From Sulfitobacter sp. HGT1 (GTDB lineage Bacteria; Pseudomonadota; Alphaproteobacteria; Rhodobacterales; Rhodobacteraceae): a stretch of 64,000 nucleotides of DNA. Positions within the stretch are counted from its first letter, which is position 1. Every line of letters starts with the position of its first letter. The notes below the pieces were generated by a model. The model saw only the letters and a program-made list of their open reading frames with translations. It had not been told where the DNA came from and did no database searches. The DNA lies in assembly GCF_013282155.1 (NCBI RefSeq), contig NZ_BLWI01000010.1:310001-374000 (forward strand). The letters run 5' to 3'. Positions 39,333-48,142 of the stretch are shown piece by piece. The translations under genes and the position numbers were made by a program.

Positions 39333-39721
39333 CCCGCAGCCTTGTCCTCAATCTCTTGGGCTAATGCTTCGGCGCGGGCGGCCATTTCGGCCAGCCCGTC
39401 GTTTACGGATTGCGGAATGACCGGCACCTCGATGCGTTCGGGTTCGACCACCACATTGCGCAAACCTTCGAGTTCGGCTTCGCGTTCAGCCAGTTCCGCG
39501 CGAACTTCGCTGATCTGGTCTTCGACGCTGGCGGTTTTATCGGCCAGTAACAGGCCTGCCATCAACAACATCCGCGCCTCGGGCATCCGCCCGACCTGAT
39601 CGGACAAGACCTGTGCCTCGTCGTCCAGCATCTTGGCGGCGGCGTGCAGATAGCTTTCCTCGCCCTCCTGGCACGCGACTTCGAACTGGCGACCGCCGAT
39701 GGAAATAGTGACTTCGGGCAT
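39329..39721 (-). CDS. zapA: Cell division protein ZapA
   Basis: ZapA bundles FtsZ filaments at the division site. The 130-residue protein has the family N-terminus MPEVTISIGGRQFEVACQEGEE and a C-terminal coiled coil (AELAEREAELEGLRN), with a longer tail than E. coli ZapA. Its ATG shares one base with the stop of the upstream coiled-coil gene. No space exists downstream for the 6S RNA that follows zapA in some bacteria. Confidence 0.92.
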   Translation of the reverse strand: MPEVTISIGGRQFEVACQEGEESYLHAAAKMLDDEAQVLSDQVGRMPEARMLLMAGLLLADKTASVEDQISEVRAELAEREAELEGLRNVVVEPERIEVPVIPQSVNDGLAEMAARAEALAQEIEDKAAG

Positions 39722-40221
39722 CAGGCGTTCTCCTGCGCGGCTTCAACGAGAGGGGTAAGGGCAGACAGGATCGCGTCTGCCTCTGCGATTTCGGCGGTGC
39801 GGGCGGCGCGCAGGGCGTCCAGTTCGGCAAGCATGGCCTTGTTGATCAGATGAGGATCGCCGACGCCTTCCTGGTTTGCATCACGCAAGGCCGCGCAGGC
39901 TGCGGATAATTTCGCATTGGCCCGGCGCACCCGCTGCAATTCGACATCCAGCTTGGCCATGCGGGCTTGGACCTCCTCCGTTTGTGCCAGCTGGGCCTGT
40001 GCGGCGTCCAGCGTGGCCTGCACCTCTGCGGTTTCGGTCACGAGCCGCTGCTTGAGGATTTTGACACGCTCGGTCAGCTGCGCATTGGCAAGGCGTTCGT
40101 CTTCCAGTTCTTGTGACAGGTCGGGGATGCCTTCCTTGGCCGTGCCAAGTTTCTCCAATCCGCGCGACGCACGTTCCATCGCAGCCAGAATTCGGCCCTG
40201 CAATTCTTCTATGTCGCTCAT
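39721..40221 (-). CDS. Coiled-coil protein coupled to zapA
   Basis: This is a 166-residue protein predicted to be almost entirely coiled coil (for example ELEDERLANAQLTERVKILK). It starts with MSDIEELQGRILAAMERA; the ATG at 40221 is preferred to a start 40 codons upstream. The one-base overlap with zapA suggests that the two work together at the division site, in the way ZapB partners ZapA elsewhere, but homology to ZapB is not claimed. It is divergent from tkt. Confidence 0.8.
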   Translation of the reverse strand: MSDIEELQGRILAAMERASRGLEKLGTAKEGIPDLSQELEDERLANAQLTERVKILKQRLVTETAEVQATLDAAQAQLAQTEEVQARMAKLDVELQRVRRANAKLSAACAALRDANQEGVGDPHLINKAMLAELDALRAARTAEIAEADAILSALTPLVEAAQENA

Positions 40222-40457
40222 GCCCAATGTCCCTCGCAAATCAATTGTCGCAGTTTGCCAACCATCGAATCGGTGGTCAACGCTGTTGCAGCTAATCCTA
40301 CCCAAACGCTGGATGAAATACTGCCCCTTTAAGAACAACACCTTGCGGCAGGCTTTTCATGCGGGAAAATAGCAAGGGCGGTTGCCCTTGATCTTTGCGG
40401 GGTGGCTGGTATTGATCCGGCAACCTCAAACCTCCCCCTGATAAGGAAGCAGCCACC

Positions 40458-42473
40458 GTGGACTTGAACGCACTTGCGAAAGCAAATCCTGAGCATTGGT
40501 CCAAAGCGACCGCCATTCGCGCCCTGACATTGGACGCCGTTGCCGCCGCCAATTCCGGCCACTCTGGTATGCCGATGGGCATGGCGGACGTCGCGACCGT
40601 CTTGTTTGAAAAGCACCTGAAATTCGATGCCTCCAACCCGCTGTGGCCGGATCGTGACCGTTTCATCCTGTCGGCAGGCCACGGATCGATGCTGATCTAT
40701 TCGCTGCTGTACCTGGTGGGCGATGCGCAATTCCCCCTCGAAGAGATCAAGAATTTCCGCCAGATGGGCGCGCGCACTGCGGGCCACCCTGAGAATTTCC
40801 TGGCCGATGCGATTGAAACAACCACCGGCCCCTTGGGTCAGGGGATTGCGAATTCCGTGGGCTTTGCAATGGCCGAAGAAATCCAGCGCGCCCAATACGG
40901 CAAGAAAATCGTCGATCACTTTACCTATGTGATCGCTGGCGACGGCTGCCTGATGGAAGGCATCAGCCACGAGGCAATCGCGCTGGCCGGCCGTCACAAG
41001 CTGGGCAAGCTGATCGTGATGTGGGACAATAACAACATCACCATCGATGGCCCCGTCACCCTGTCCGACACCGTGGATCAGGTGGCCCGTTTCAAGGCCG
41101 CCGGTTGGCATGTCGTCGAAATCGACGGCCACAACCCCGCCGAAATCGACGCCGCCCTGACCGAGGCGCGCGCTTCCGATCTGCCATCGATGATCGCCTG
41201 CAAAACCCACATCGCCTTGGGTCACGCGGCACAAGATACCTCCAAGGGCCACGGTGCCCTGACCGATGCCGACCAGATGGCCGCTGCCAAAGCCGCCTAT
41301 GGCTGGACAACCGGCCCGTTCGAAGTGCCCGCCGATGTGAAATCCGCATGGGAAGCCATCGGATCGCGCGGGGCGCAGACACGCAAAGACTGGGAAGAGC
41401 GCTTCGACGCCATGTCCCGCACCAAGCGCGAGGAATTCAACCGCGCCTTGGCCGGTGACGCGCCCAAGAAACTGTCCGCCACCATCAAGGCGTTCAAAAA
41501 GCAGATCTCCGATTCCGCCCCCAAACTGGCCACCCGCGCCAGCAGCGAAAAGACGCTCGAGGTGTTGAACCCGCTGTACACCGAAACCGTGGGCGGTTCG
41601 GCTGACCTGACCGGGTCCAACAACACCAAGACCGCCGATCTGGGCGTGTTCGACATCGACAACCGTGGTGGGCGTTACGTCTATTGGGGTGTCCGCGAAC
41701 ATGGCATGGCATCGGCGATGAACGGCATGGCGCTGCACGGCGGCGTGCGCCCTTACGGCGGCACGTTCATGTGTTTCACTGACTATGCGCGCCCTGCCAT
41801 GCGTCTGGCCGCGTTGATGAAAATACCAACCGTTTTTGTCATGACCCATGACAGCATCGGTCTGGGCGAAGACGGCCCGACACACCAGCCCGTTGAGCAT
41901 CTGGCGATCAGCCGCGCGACACCCAACACCTATGTATTCCGCCCCGCCGACACGGTTGAAACCGCCGAAGCATGGGAAATCGCGCTGACGTCGAAAGAGA
42001 CCCCATCGGTGCTGTCGCTGACCCGTCAGGGCCTGCCGACCGTGCGTCTTGAGCATAAGAACAAGAACCTCACCGAACAGGGTGCTTATGTGCTGGCCGA
42101 TGCCGAAGGCAAACGTCAGGTCATCCTGATCGCCACAGGTTCCGAAGTCGAAATCGCCCTCAAAGCGCGTGATATCTTGCAAGAGCAAGGCATCGGCACC
42201 CGCGTTGTGTCCATGCCCTGCATGGAACTGTTCGCCGAGCAAGATGAAGCCTACCGCCGCAAGGTTCTGCCCGCAGGCCCGGTGCGTGTCGGCGTCGAAG
42301 CTGCCGTGCGTCAGGGTTGGGATCAATGGCTCACAGGCGAGCGCGGCAAATGGAACAAGGCCGATTTCGTCGGCATGGACCGCTTCGGTGCCTCTGCCCC
42401 CGCAGAAGAGCTGTTCGAAAAGTTCGGCATCACGCCACAGAACGTCGCCGACAAAGCCAAGGCGCTGCTGTAA
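40458..42473 (+). CDS. tkt: Transketolase
   Basis: This thiamine-diphosphate enzyme of the pentose phosphate pathway moves two-carbon units between sugar phosphates. The 671-residue protein has the normal length. The ThDP motif spans [11 protein letters not shown] to WDNNNIT, with [10 protein letters not shown] near the N-terminus and [13 protein letters not shown] in the pyrimidine domain. The start is GTG at 40458 with AAGGAAG upstream. A terminator follows, so it is a single-gene unit near the gap genes. Confidence 0.97.
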   Translation: MDLNALAKANPEHWSKATAIRALTLDAVAAANSGHSGMPMGMADVATVLFEKHLKFDASNPLWPDRDRFILSAGHGSMLIYSLLYLVGDAQFPLEEIKNFRQMGARTAGHPENFLADAIETTTGPLGQGIANSVGFAMAEEIQRAQYGKKIVDHFTYVIAGDGCLMEGISHEAIALAGRHKLGKLIVMWDNNNITIDGPVTLSDTVDQVARFKAAGWHVVEIDGHNPAEIDAALTEARASDLPSMIACKTHIALGHAAQDTSKGHGALTDADQMAAAKAAYGWTTGPFEVPADVKSAWEAIGSRGAQTRKDWEERFDAMSRTKREEFNRALAGDAPKKLSATIKAFKKQISDSAPKLATRASSEKTLEVLNPLYTETVGGSADLTGSNNTKTADLGVFDIDNRGGRYVYWGVREHGMASAMNGMALHGGVRPYGGTFMCFTDYARPAMRLAALMKIPTVFVMTHDSIGLGEDGPTHQPVEHLAISRATPNTYVFRPADTVETAEAWEIALTSKETPSVLSLTRQGLPTVRLEHKNKNLTEQGAYVLADAEGKRQVILIATGSEVEIALKARDILQEQGIGTRVVSMPCMELFAEQDEAYRRKVLPAGPVRVGVEAAVRQGWDQWLTGERGKWNKADFVGMDRFGASAPAEELFEKFGITPQNVADKAKALL

Positions 42474-42496
42474 CCCGGCCTCGCGTTCAGAGATTA

Positions 42497-42526
42497 AAAA
42501 AGGGGGCCGCGATGGCCCCCTTTTGC
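42497..42526 (+). terminator. Rho-independent terminator after tkt
   Basis: AAAAGGGGGCC pairs with GGCCCCCTTTT over a short loop, about 25 bases past the stop. Confidence 0.9.
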
Positions 42527-42527
42527 G

Positions 42528-42857
42528 TTTTCAGGTTGTTCTAGACCGCTGCGCATTAAATGGTGCAGTTGCAACACGCAGCCCTATTCTGCAAAGGATC
42601 GCAGAGGACGTGAAGCTTTCACAGAGTTCTTCGGGAGTGTGCACGCAAGAGGTTTCGCGGAGCCTGTCTATGTCTGGTGAGCGGACAAAGCTGCCTACCG
42701 AACTAGTCAGTTCATCAAAGACCCTTGCTGAGTTGTCCAAACGGACTTTCGCGATCATTGCGGCGACAAGATGAATATTCTGTCCTCTGTCAGCTAATTA
42801 AACTAGGATTAAAAGTGCCAGACCATGTTGGTCACGCCCATTGGGAGCTGCAGACTC
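42528..42857. other. Low-coding stretch after tkt
   Basis: These ~330 bases hold no confident gene. A 75-codon frame on the minus strand (42531-42758) has an ATG but no ribosome site and no recognised family. Base composition is visibly poorer in GC than the flanks. The stretch starts at a 13-base direct repeat (42541-42553) described separately. Confidence 0.4.
42541..42553 (+). repeat. 13-bp direct repeat, left copy
   Basis: CTAGACCGCTGCG recurs exactly at 43508-43520, where it is the last 13 bases of the DUF808 gene. The copies bracket a 967-base unit of lower GC containing one membrane-protein gene. Confidence 0.5.
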
Positions 42858-43400
42858 ATGGACAGACGCGCACCCTTGAAGCCAGTGCAACGAGCGATCC
42901 TGTTGTCTCTCGCAATCGGCCTGCCCGTCTGGTTTGTCTACGTTTTCTATCGGATGCCACGGCTTAGCAATCTTCCAAGAATGTTCTTCGTTCCTGAACC
43001 TCTTAGCGCGGCACTCCTATCACTGACTTTCGGGCTGGCGGTCTCGGCGATCCTTGTCCTTTTCATGGCGAACCGCCGCCGAATGGGGTCGGTTTTGAAA
43101 CCCAACCGGGGCCGGCTGATTGTTGCAGCATTTCTGGGTTTTACCATGCACATATGGAATGCAGAGTTTATGCCGATTGTTCCTATCGGCCTCGCGATTG
43201 CACTACTGCCTGAGTCCTTTTTGTTTTTTGTACTGTTCGTCTTTCTCGGGGCGCTTCTCTCGGTCCTTTGGTACATACCTTCTTGTCTGATTGTTTCGGG
43301 TGTCAGATCGAAACCATGGCGGGTAGCCTTGGTTGCCCTGTTTTGGCTAGGGACCGCCAGCGGTTGCATTTTGATCTTCGGAGTAACTGACCTCATCTAG
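42858..43400 (+). CDS. Predicted polytopic membrane protein of unknown function
   Basis: This is a 180-residue protein with about five hydrophobic segments (AILLSLAIGLPVWFVYVF, LLSLTFGLAVSAILVLF and so on). The ATG at 42858 lies 11 bases after GGGAG; an upstream ATG at 42825 is possible. Codon use is less GC-rich than in neighbours, and the gene sits inside the segment flanked by a 13-bp direct repeat, so recent acquisition is plausible. No family is recognised. Confidence 0.6.
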   Translation: MDRRAPLKPVQRAILLSLAIGLPVWFVYVFYRMPRLSNLPRMFFVPEPLSAALLSLTFGLAVSAILVLFMANRRRMGSVLKPNRGRLIVAAFLGFTMHIWNAEFMPIVPIGLAIALLPESFLFFVLFVFLGALLSVLWYIPSCLIVSGVRSKPWRVALVALFWLGTASGCILIFGVTDLI

Positions 43401-43507
43401 TATTGTTGCGTCTATCTGCCGAAACCCTGGCCGAAAACACCAAACGATCAAGGTCTGCATTCGGCTCACACCCGCCGTTCCCCACACCCACCACTCCCCG
43501 CAGATCG

Positions 43508-43520
43508 CTAGACCGCTGCG
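43508..43520 (+). repeat. 13-bp direct repeat, right copy
   Basis: This is an exact copy of 42541-42553. It covers the stop codon and last codons of the minus-strand DUF808 gene, so an insertion using this sequence would leave the gene intact. Confidence 0.5.
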
Positions 43521-44500
43521 GGGTCTTTCTTTTTGCCGCTGAACACGGCGCGCCACAGGGGGGTGACGATTTTCTCGCCCACGGGGATCAGGATCAGGCC
43601 AAGGGCCAGCCCGAACACGCCGTCCATCGCGGCCTTGGCGATCCATTCGACAGCGCCGGTATAGTTCGCGGGTACCAGGTGGCCGACATAGGCAGCCGCG
43701 TCATGGATCAGGTGGCCCAAGGTGTCAAAGCCCAACACCTCCATGCCGTGGATGATGATCGAACCGCCCACCCACAGCATCGCCGCAGTGCCGACAATGG
43801 TCAGGGTGGTCAGGAATTTCGGCATACCGCGCACCACCGCACGGCCAATGACCCGCGTCGGGCCAAGGTTGCCGTTTTTCGCCATGTACAGCCCCACATC
43901 ATCGGCCTTAACGATCAGCGCCACCGACCCGTAGACCGCCACGGTAATCATCACCGCAGCCGCAGCCAGTGCCGCCGCTTCCATCCAGAAATTCGTGACT
44001 GCAAGGTTGGACAGGATAATCGTCATGATCTCGGCCGACAGGATGAAATCGGTCTTGATCGCACCTTGGGCCTTTTGTTCTTCGAGATGAGCGGGGTCTT
44101 CTATCGTTTCTTCCTTGCCGGGGTATTCCTCGTGCCCTGCCCCGCCAACCCCCAAGGCATGGGCGACTTTCTCGGCCCCCTCAAAGCACAGATAGGCACC
44201 GCCCAACATCAGCAGCGGCGGAATGGCCCAAGGCGCGAAATTCGACAGCAGCAAACCTGCCGGCAGCAAAAACACCAACTTGTTTTTCAACGATCCCTTG
44301 GTGATCCGCCAGATGATCGGCAATTCACGCTTGGCCTCGAAACCGTGCACATATTTCGGCGTCACGGCCGCATCGTCGATCACCGCGCCCGCAGCTTTGG
44401 CGCTGGCTTTGGCAGCCTGGCCGAACACATCATCGACGCTTGCCGCCGCCACCTTGGCAATCGCTGCGACATCGTCCAACAGCGCCAGTAAACCACTCAT
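43508..44500 (-). CDS. DUF808 (YedI-like) membrane protein
   Basis: This is a 330-residue inner-membrane protein with several hydrophobic helices after a soluble, alanine-rich N-terminus (MSGLLALLDDVAAIAKVAAAS). The sequences FEAKRELPIIWRITKGSLKNK and LLMLGGAYLCFEGAEK are typical of the YedI/DUF808 family. The ATG at 44500 is preferred over a TTG one codon earlier. The biochemical role of the family is unknown. The last 13 bases recur at 42541. Confidence 0.88.
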   Translation of the reverse strand: MSGLLALLDDVAAIAKVAAASVDDVFGQAAKASAKAAGAVIDDAAVTPKYVHGFEAKRELPIIWRITKGSLKNKLVFLLPAGLLLSNFAPWAIPPLLMLGGAYLCFEGAEKVAHALGVGGAGHEEYPGKEETIEDPAHLEEQKAQGAIKTDFILSAEIMTIILSNLAVTNFWMEAAALAAAAVMITVAVYGSVALIVKADDVGLYMAKNGNLGPTRVIGRAVVRGMPKFLTTLTIVGTAAMLWVGGSIIIHGMEVLGFDTLGHLIHDAAAYVGHLVPANYTGAVEWIAKAAMDGVFGLALGLILIPVGEKIVTPLWRAVFSGKKKDPAAV

Positions 44501-44567
44501 CAAAATTCTCCAATTCAGTCAGGTGTAAACTTAACCCAGTCGCCCGCGAAGGCAAACACCCTGTGAC

Positions 44568-44600
44568 ATTTACCGCTAACATCCCTGGTTAACGCTAACA
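44568..44600. promoter_or_regulatory. Tandem LacI-type operator candidates upstream of gapB
   Basis: Two 14-base sites, ATTTACCGCTAACA (44568-44581) and GGTTAACGCTAACA (44587-44600), share the half-site CGCTAACA and lie 19 bases centre to centre. On the other strand they contain TGTTAGCG, as do the tpiA and gapA sites. Confidence 0.55.
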
Positions 44601-44691
44601 TACGGAAATTATAAGCTTTTACCCTTTCAGTCACGGCCTAGCTGCCGTTATAGAGCGCGCAACGTCACCCGTATTTTTCAAAGGACGCCCC

Positions 44692-45693
44692 ATGACCATC
44701 AAAGTCGGTATTAACGGATTTGGCCGGATTGGCCGTTGCACCCTGTCACATATCGCAGCGTCGGGCCGCGATGACATCGAAGTGGTTCGCATCAACGCAA
44801 CAGGCCCGCTCGAGACAGCAGCGCATCTGATCAAATACGATTCCGTCCATGGTCGCTTTCCAAACGAGGTAAAAGTCGGCAACGGCACGCTTGATCTGGG
44901 CCGTGGCCCGATGGAGGTCATGTCGACCTACAAGATGGAAGAGCTGAACTGGGACGGCTGCGATGTGGTTCTGGAATGTACCGGCAAATTCAACGACGGT
45001 GAAAAGGCCAAGGTGCATCTTGAGCGCGGCGCAAAACGTGTGCTGCTGTCGGCACCGGGCAAAAACGTCGACCGCACAATCGTTTACGGCGTGAACGACC
45101 ATGAATTGCAGGCCTCGGACACGATGATTTCAAACGGGTCCTGCACCACCAACTGCCTGGCACCGATGGCCAAGGTTTTGCAGGATGCATTCGGCATCGA
45201 ATATGGCATCATGACCACGATCCACAGCTATACCGGCGACCAGCCCACGCTGGACCGCCGCCATGATGACCTGTACCGCGCCCGCGCGGCGGCCATGGCG
45301 TTGATCCCCACCTCCACCGGTGCGGCGGCTGCCTTGGGCGAAGTTCTGCCCGCGCTCAAGGGCAAGCTGGACGGTACCGCCATGCGCGTGCCCACCCCCA
45401 ATGTCAGCGCGGTTGATCTTACTTTCCGTGCCTCGCGCGATGTTACCGTCGACGAAGTCAACGCCGCCATGCGTGCCGCCGCCGAAGGGCCGATGAAACG
45501 CGTTCTGGGCTATGATCCCGAAAAGAAAGTCTCCATCGACTTTAACCACACCGAAGAAAGTTCAATCTTTGCCCCCGATCAAACCATGGTCGTCGCAGAC
45601 CGCATGGTGCGCGTGCTGGCGTGGTACGATAACGAATGGGGTTTCTCTGTGCGCATGGCCGATGTTGCCGTCGCCATGGGCAAACTTGGCTAA
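44692..45693 (+). CDS. Glyceraldehyde-3-phosphate dehydrogenase, GapB-like cofactor site
   Basis: This is a 333-residue GAPDH with catalytic Cys151 in SNGSCTTNC. At the end of the second strand of the Rossmann fold it reads VVRINATG (34-36 INA), lacking the aspartate that selects NAD in the second copy. The alanine and the following AHLIKYDSVHGRF and CTGKFNDGEKAKVHLERGAK resemble B. subtilis GapB, which is NADP-dependent and gluconeogenic, so an anabolic role is inferred. The start has AAAGGACG upstream. Two operator-like palindromes lie about 110 bases before it. Confidence 0.93.
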   Translation: MTIKVGINGFGRIGRCTLSHIAASGRDDIEVVRINATGPLETAAHLIKYDSVHGRFPNEVKVGNGTLDLGRGPMEVMSTYKMEELNWDGCDVVLECTGKFNDGEKAKVHLERGAKRVLLSAPGKNVDRTIVYGVNDHELQASDTMISNGSCTTNCLAPMAKVLQDAFGIEYGIMTTIHSYTGDQPTLDRRHDDLYRARAAAMALIPTSTGAAAALGEVLPALKGKLDGTAMRVPTPNVSAVDLTFRASRDVTVDEVNAAMRAAAEGPMKRVLGYDPEKKVSIDFNHTEESSIFAPDQTMVVADRMVRVLAWYDNEWGFSVRMADVAVAMGKLG

Positions 45694-45773
45694 GTCTTGC
45701 AGCCCCCGCCTTGCCCTGTCATATCTGGGGTCCTGTCGTTTAAAGTCAGGGCCCCGCGCAAGGAAGATGCAAA

Positions 45774-45917
45774 ATGAACACCCCGATCACCCTGGTTTTG
45801 GCGGCGTTGCTGACCATCGGTTTGGTTGTGGACACGTTTTATTTCGGCACTGAACACCTGATCTTTCTGACGAAAAAGTTCATGGACCTGATCGAATGGG
45901 TCGCTTTCTGGCGCTAA
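45774..45917 (+). CDS. 47-residue single-helix membrane micro-protein between the gap genes
   Basis: This is a short gene with AAGGAAG seven bases before its ATG. It encodes one hydrophobic helix (TLVLAALLTIGLVVDTFYF) followed by an amphipathic tail ending DLIEWVAFWR. It lies 80 bases after gapB and 124 bases before gapA on the same strand. From memory, similar small proteins adjoin gap in other Rhodobacteraceae, but I could not check that. The function is unknown; a membrane micro-protein tied to carbon metabolism is a guess. Confidence 0.7.
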   Translation: MNTPITLVLAALLTIGLVVDTFYFGTEHLIFLTKKFMDLIEWVAFWR

Positions 45918-46008
45918 TCGGAAACTTGCGTCCCGCATTTACCCGTCTTTTCAACAATCCCGTCCCTGATTATCCCCGCTTCGGTTGACTTTCAGTGTTT
46001 TATCGCGA

Positions 46009-46022
46009 TGTTAGCGCTATCA
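46009..46022 (+). promoter_or_regulatory. LacI-type operator candidate upstream of gapA
   Basis: TGTTAGCGCTATCA is palindromic at all but one pair and ends 19 bases before the gapA start, just before the ribosome site. A repressor here would block transcription. It matches the tpiA site at 13 of 14 positions. Confidence 0.6.
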
Positions 46023-46041
46023 CACTCAGGAGGACGCCCCA

Positions 46042-47043
46042 ATGGCTACGAAACTCGCAATCAATGGCTTTGGCCGCATTGGCCGCAACGTGCTGCGCGC
46101 CTTGATGGAACAAGGGGGCGACGACCTGCAAGTGGTCGCAATCAACGATCTGGCCCCGCTTGAGACAAACGCACATCTGTTTGAATTCGATTCCGTTCAT
46201 GGCCGCTATGGCCGTCCGGTAACCTTGGGCGACGGGACCATGGATGTGGGCCAAGGGCCGATCCGCGTCACAGCAGAGCGTGACCCCGCGGCCCTGCCCT
46301 GGGGCGATGTGGACATCGCGCTGGAATGCACCGGCATTTTTGTGACCCGCGACGGTGCCGCCAAGCATCTTGCGAACGGATCGAAACGGGTCCTGATCTC
46401 GGCCCCCGGAAAAGACGCCATGAAAACAATTGTTTACGGTGTGAACCACGACATTCTTGATGCCGATGACACGGTCATGAGCAACGCATCCTGCACCACC
46501 AACTGCATGGCCCCGCTGACCAAAACGCTGAACGACGCCTTCGGCATTGTGCATGGCCACATGACAACGATCCACGCTTTTACCGGCGACCAGCCCACCC
46601 ATGACACAGCCCATAGCGATCTGTACCGCGCCCGTGCTGCATCCCTGTCGATGATCCCCACCACCACCGGTGCGGCCAAGACTTTGGGCAAGGTTCTGCC
46701 GGAACTTGACGGTCTGATCGGCGGCACCGCGATCCGCGTGCCGACACCGAACGTGTCCTGCGTCGATCTGGTGATCGAAGTTGCGCGCAAGGTGACTGTG
46801 GAAGAAGTGAACCAGGTGCTGCGCAGCGCATCCGAAGGTGCCCTCAAGGGCATCATGGGCATGGTCGACAAACCGCTGGTGTCCATCGACCTGAACCACG
46901 ACAGCCATTCCTGCGTCGTAGCGACCGACCAGACCTCGGTTCAAAACGGCACACAGCTGCGCGTTCTGGCGTGGTATGATAACGAATGGGGCTTTTCGAA
47001 CCGGATGCTGGATACATCCCGCGTGATCGCGAAATTCCTCTAG
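46042..47043 (+). CDS. gap: Glyceraldehyde-3-phosphate dehydrogenase, NAD-type
   Basis: This is the second GAPDH, 333 residues, with catalytic Cys151 in SNASCTTNC. The dinucleotide-binding strand ends VVAINDLAP (IND at 34-36), so the NAD-selecting aspartate is present and a glycolytic role is likely. The start follows CAGGAGGACGCCCC. It shares the operator palindrome with tpiA and with the first gap gene, which suggests joint control. The two copies differ enough to be old paralogues, not a recent duplication. Confidence 0.96.
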   Translation: MATKLAINGFGRIGRNVLRALMEQGGDDLQVVAINDLAPLETNAHLFEFDSVHGRYGRPVTLGDGTMDVGQGPIRVTAERDPAALPWGDVDIALECTGIFVTRDGAAKHLANGSKRVLISAPGKDAMKTIVYGVNHDILDADDTVMSNASCTTNCMAPLTKTLNDAFGIVHGHMTTIHAFTGDQPTHDTAHSDLYRARAASLSMIPTTTGAAKTLGKVLPELDGLIGGTAIRVPTPNVSCVDLVIEVARKVTVEEVNQVLRSASEGALKGIMGMVDKPLVSIDLNHDSHSCVVATDQTSVQNGTQLRVLAWYDNEWGFSNRMLDTSRVIAKFL

Positions 47044-47046
47044 GGG

Positions 47047-47544
47047 CTACCCCCTGGAGAAACGATTCTTCAGCTCGGCATTGACGGCGGGCGTCACAAA
47101 TTTGCTGACGTCCCCGCCAAGCCGGGCAATTTCCTTGACCAGCTTGCTTGCAATCGCCTGATGTTCTGCCTCGGCCATCAGGAACACCGTCTCGATGCTG
47201 TCATCCAGCTTACGGTTCATGCCAACCATCTGATATTCATATTCAAAATCAGCGACAGCCCGCAGCCCGCGAATGATCATCTGCGCGCCGACATCACGGG
47301 CGCAATCAATCAGCAGGTTCTCGAACGGGTGCACCACAATGTCGGTGCCGGTCTCTTTTGACAGGGCCGCACATTCCGAATTGATCAAGGCAACGCGCTC
47401 TTCCAGCTCGAACAACGGGCCTTTGTCACGGTTGATCGCAACGCCGATGACCAGCTTGTCGACCAATGTCGCGGCACGACGGATGATATCAAGGTGGCCC
47501 AGGGTGATCGGGTCAAAGGTGCCGGGATAAAGGCCAACGCGCAT
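47047..47544 (-). CDS. coaD: Phosphopantetheine adenylyltransferase
   Basis: CoaD makes dephospho-CoA from phosphopantetheine and ATP. The 165-residue protein has the nucleotidyl-transferase motifs GLYPGTFDPITLGHLDII at the N-terminus and IIRGLRAVADFEYEYQM in the middle; the ISSTLVR-type motif is varied here (IASKLVKEI). The ATG at 47544 gives the family start MRVGLYPGTFDP. Its stop is three bases from the converging gapA stop, with no terminator between. Confidence 0.96.
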   Translation of the reverse strand: MRVGLYPGTFDPITLGHLDIIRRAATLVDKLVIGVAINRDKGPLFELEERVALINSECAALSKETGTDIVVHPFENLLIDCARDVGAQMIIRGLRAVADFEYEYQMVGMNRKLDDSIETVFLMAEAEHQAIASKLVKEIARLGGDVSKFVTPAVNAELKNRFSRG

Positions 47545-47646
47545 AGGGAAATCCAGTCTTCTTGTGTCGTAATTTCCGCGGCAGGCAAACACTTAAGCGC
47601 CTGAAATGCAACGGCCTATTTGGATAATGGGAAAGAGACGTGGGGG

Positions 47647-48081
47647 CTAATGCCCCATGATCATCCCCTCAAGGGCGTCTTTTTCCATCGACAGCTCCAT
47701 CAAACGGGCCTTGACCACGTCCCCCAGCGAAATCAGCCCGATCAACGCGCCGTCTTCCAAAACCGGCATATGCCGGAACCGCCCTTCGGTCATTTTGCTC
47801 AGGATAGCGTCCGACCGCTCGTCCTTGGTGCAGGTCACCAGCTTGCGTGTCATCAGGCTCTCAACGGTCATATTCAGACAGGACCCACCCTGACGCCCCA
47901 GCTCGCGTACAATATCGCGCTCGGATAGAATGCCATCGGGTGATTTGCCATCGCTCGAGATGACCAACGTACCGATCCGCTTGTCCGACAGCATCTTGGC
48001 AGCCTCCGCGATCAGCATATCCGGCTTGACCGTTGTAACACTGTCATCCGCCTTGGTTTTCAGGATTTGAGACACAAGCAT
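47647..48081 (-). CDS. Two-CBS-domain protein
   Basis: This is a 144-residue protein made of two CBS modules (IAEAAKMLSDKRIGTLVISSDG with GILSERDIVREL, then ILSKMTEGRFRHMPVLED with IGLISLGDVVKARL). CBS pairs bind adenine nucleotides and act as energy sensors, alone or on partners. It is a single gene with no membrane or catalytic part. The partner is unknown. Confidence 0.9.
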   Translation of the reverse strand: MLVSQILKTKADDSVTTVKPDMLIAEAAKMLSDKRIGTLVISSDGKSPDGILSERDIVRELGRQGGSCLNMTVESLMTRKLVTCTKDERSDAILSKMTEGRFRHMPVLEDGALIGLISLGDVVKARLMELSMEKDALEGMIMGH

Positions 48082-48142
48082 TTTGGAACCCTCCGCAATA
48101 TTATTGCTCTGGACCCTAGGTTCCCTTTAATACTGTTGCCTG

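Noticed and set aside
39320-39335. 6S RNA gene expected after zapA
   Set aside because: The converging exchanger gene overlaps zapA by four bases, so there is no room.
40329-42326. 665-codon open frame antisense to tkt
   Set aside because: It is a shadow of the transketolase gene with Gly/His/Arg-rich nonsense composition.
42531-42758. 75-codon minus-strand open frame
   Set aside because: It has an ATG but no ribosome site, no family resemblance and lies in a low-coding stretch; kept only as a remark in the region note.
44692-47043. Recent tandem duplication of gap
   Set aside because: The two proteins differ throughout, including the cofactor site, so they are old paralogues and not a fresh duplication.
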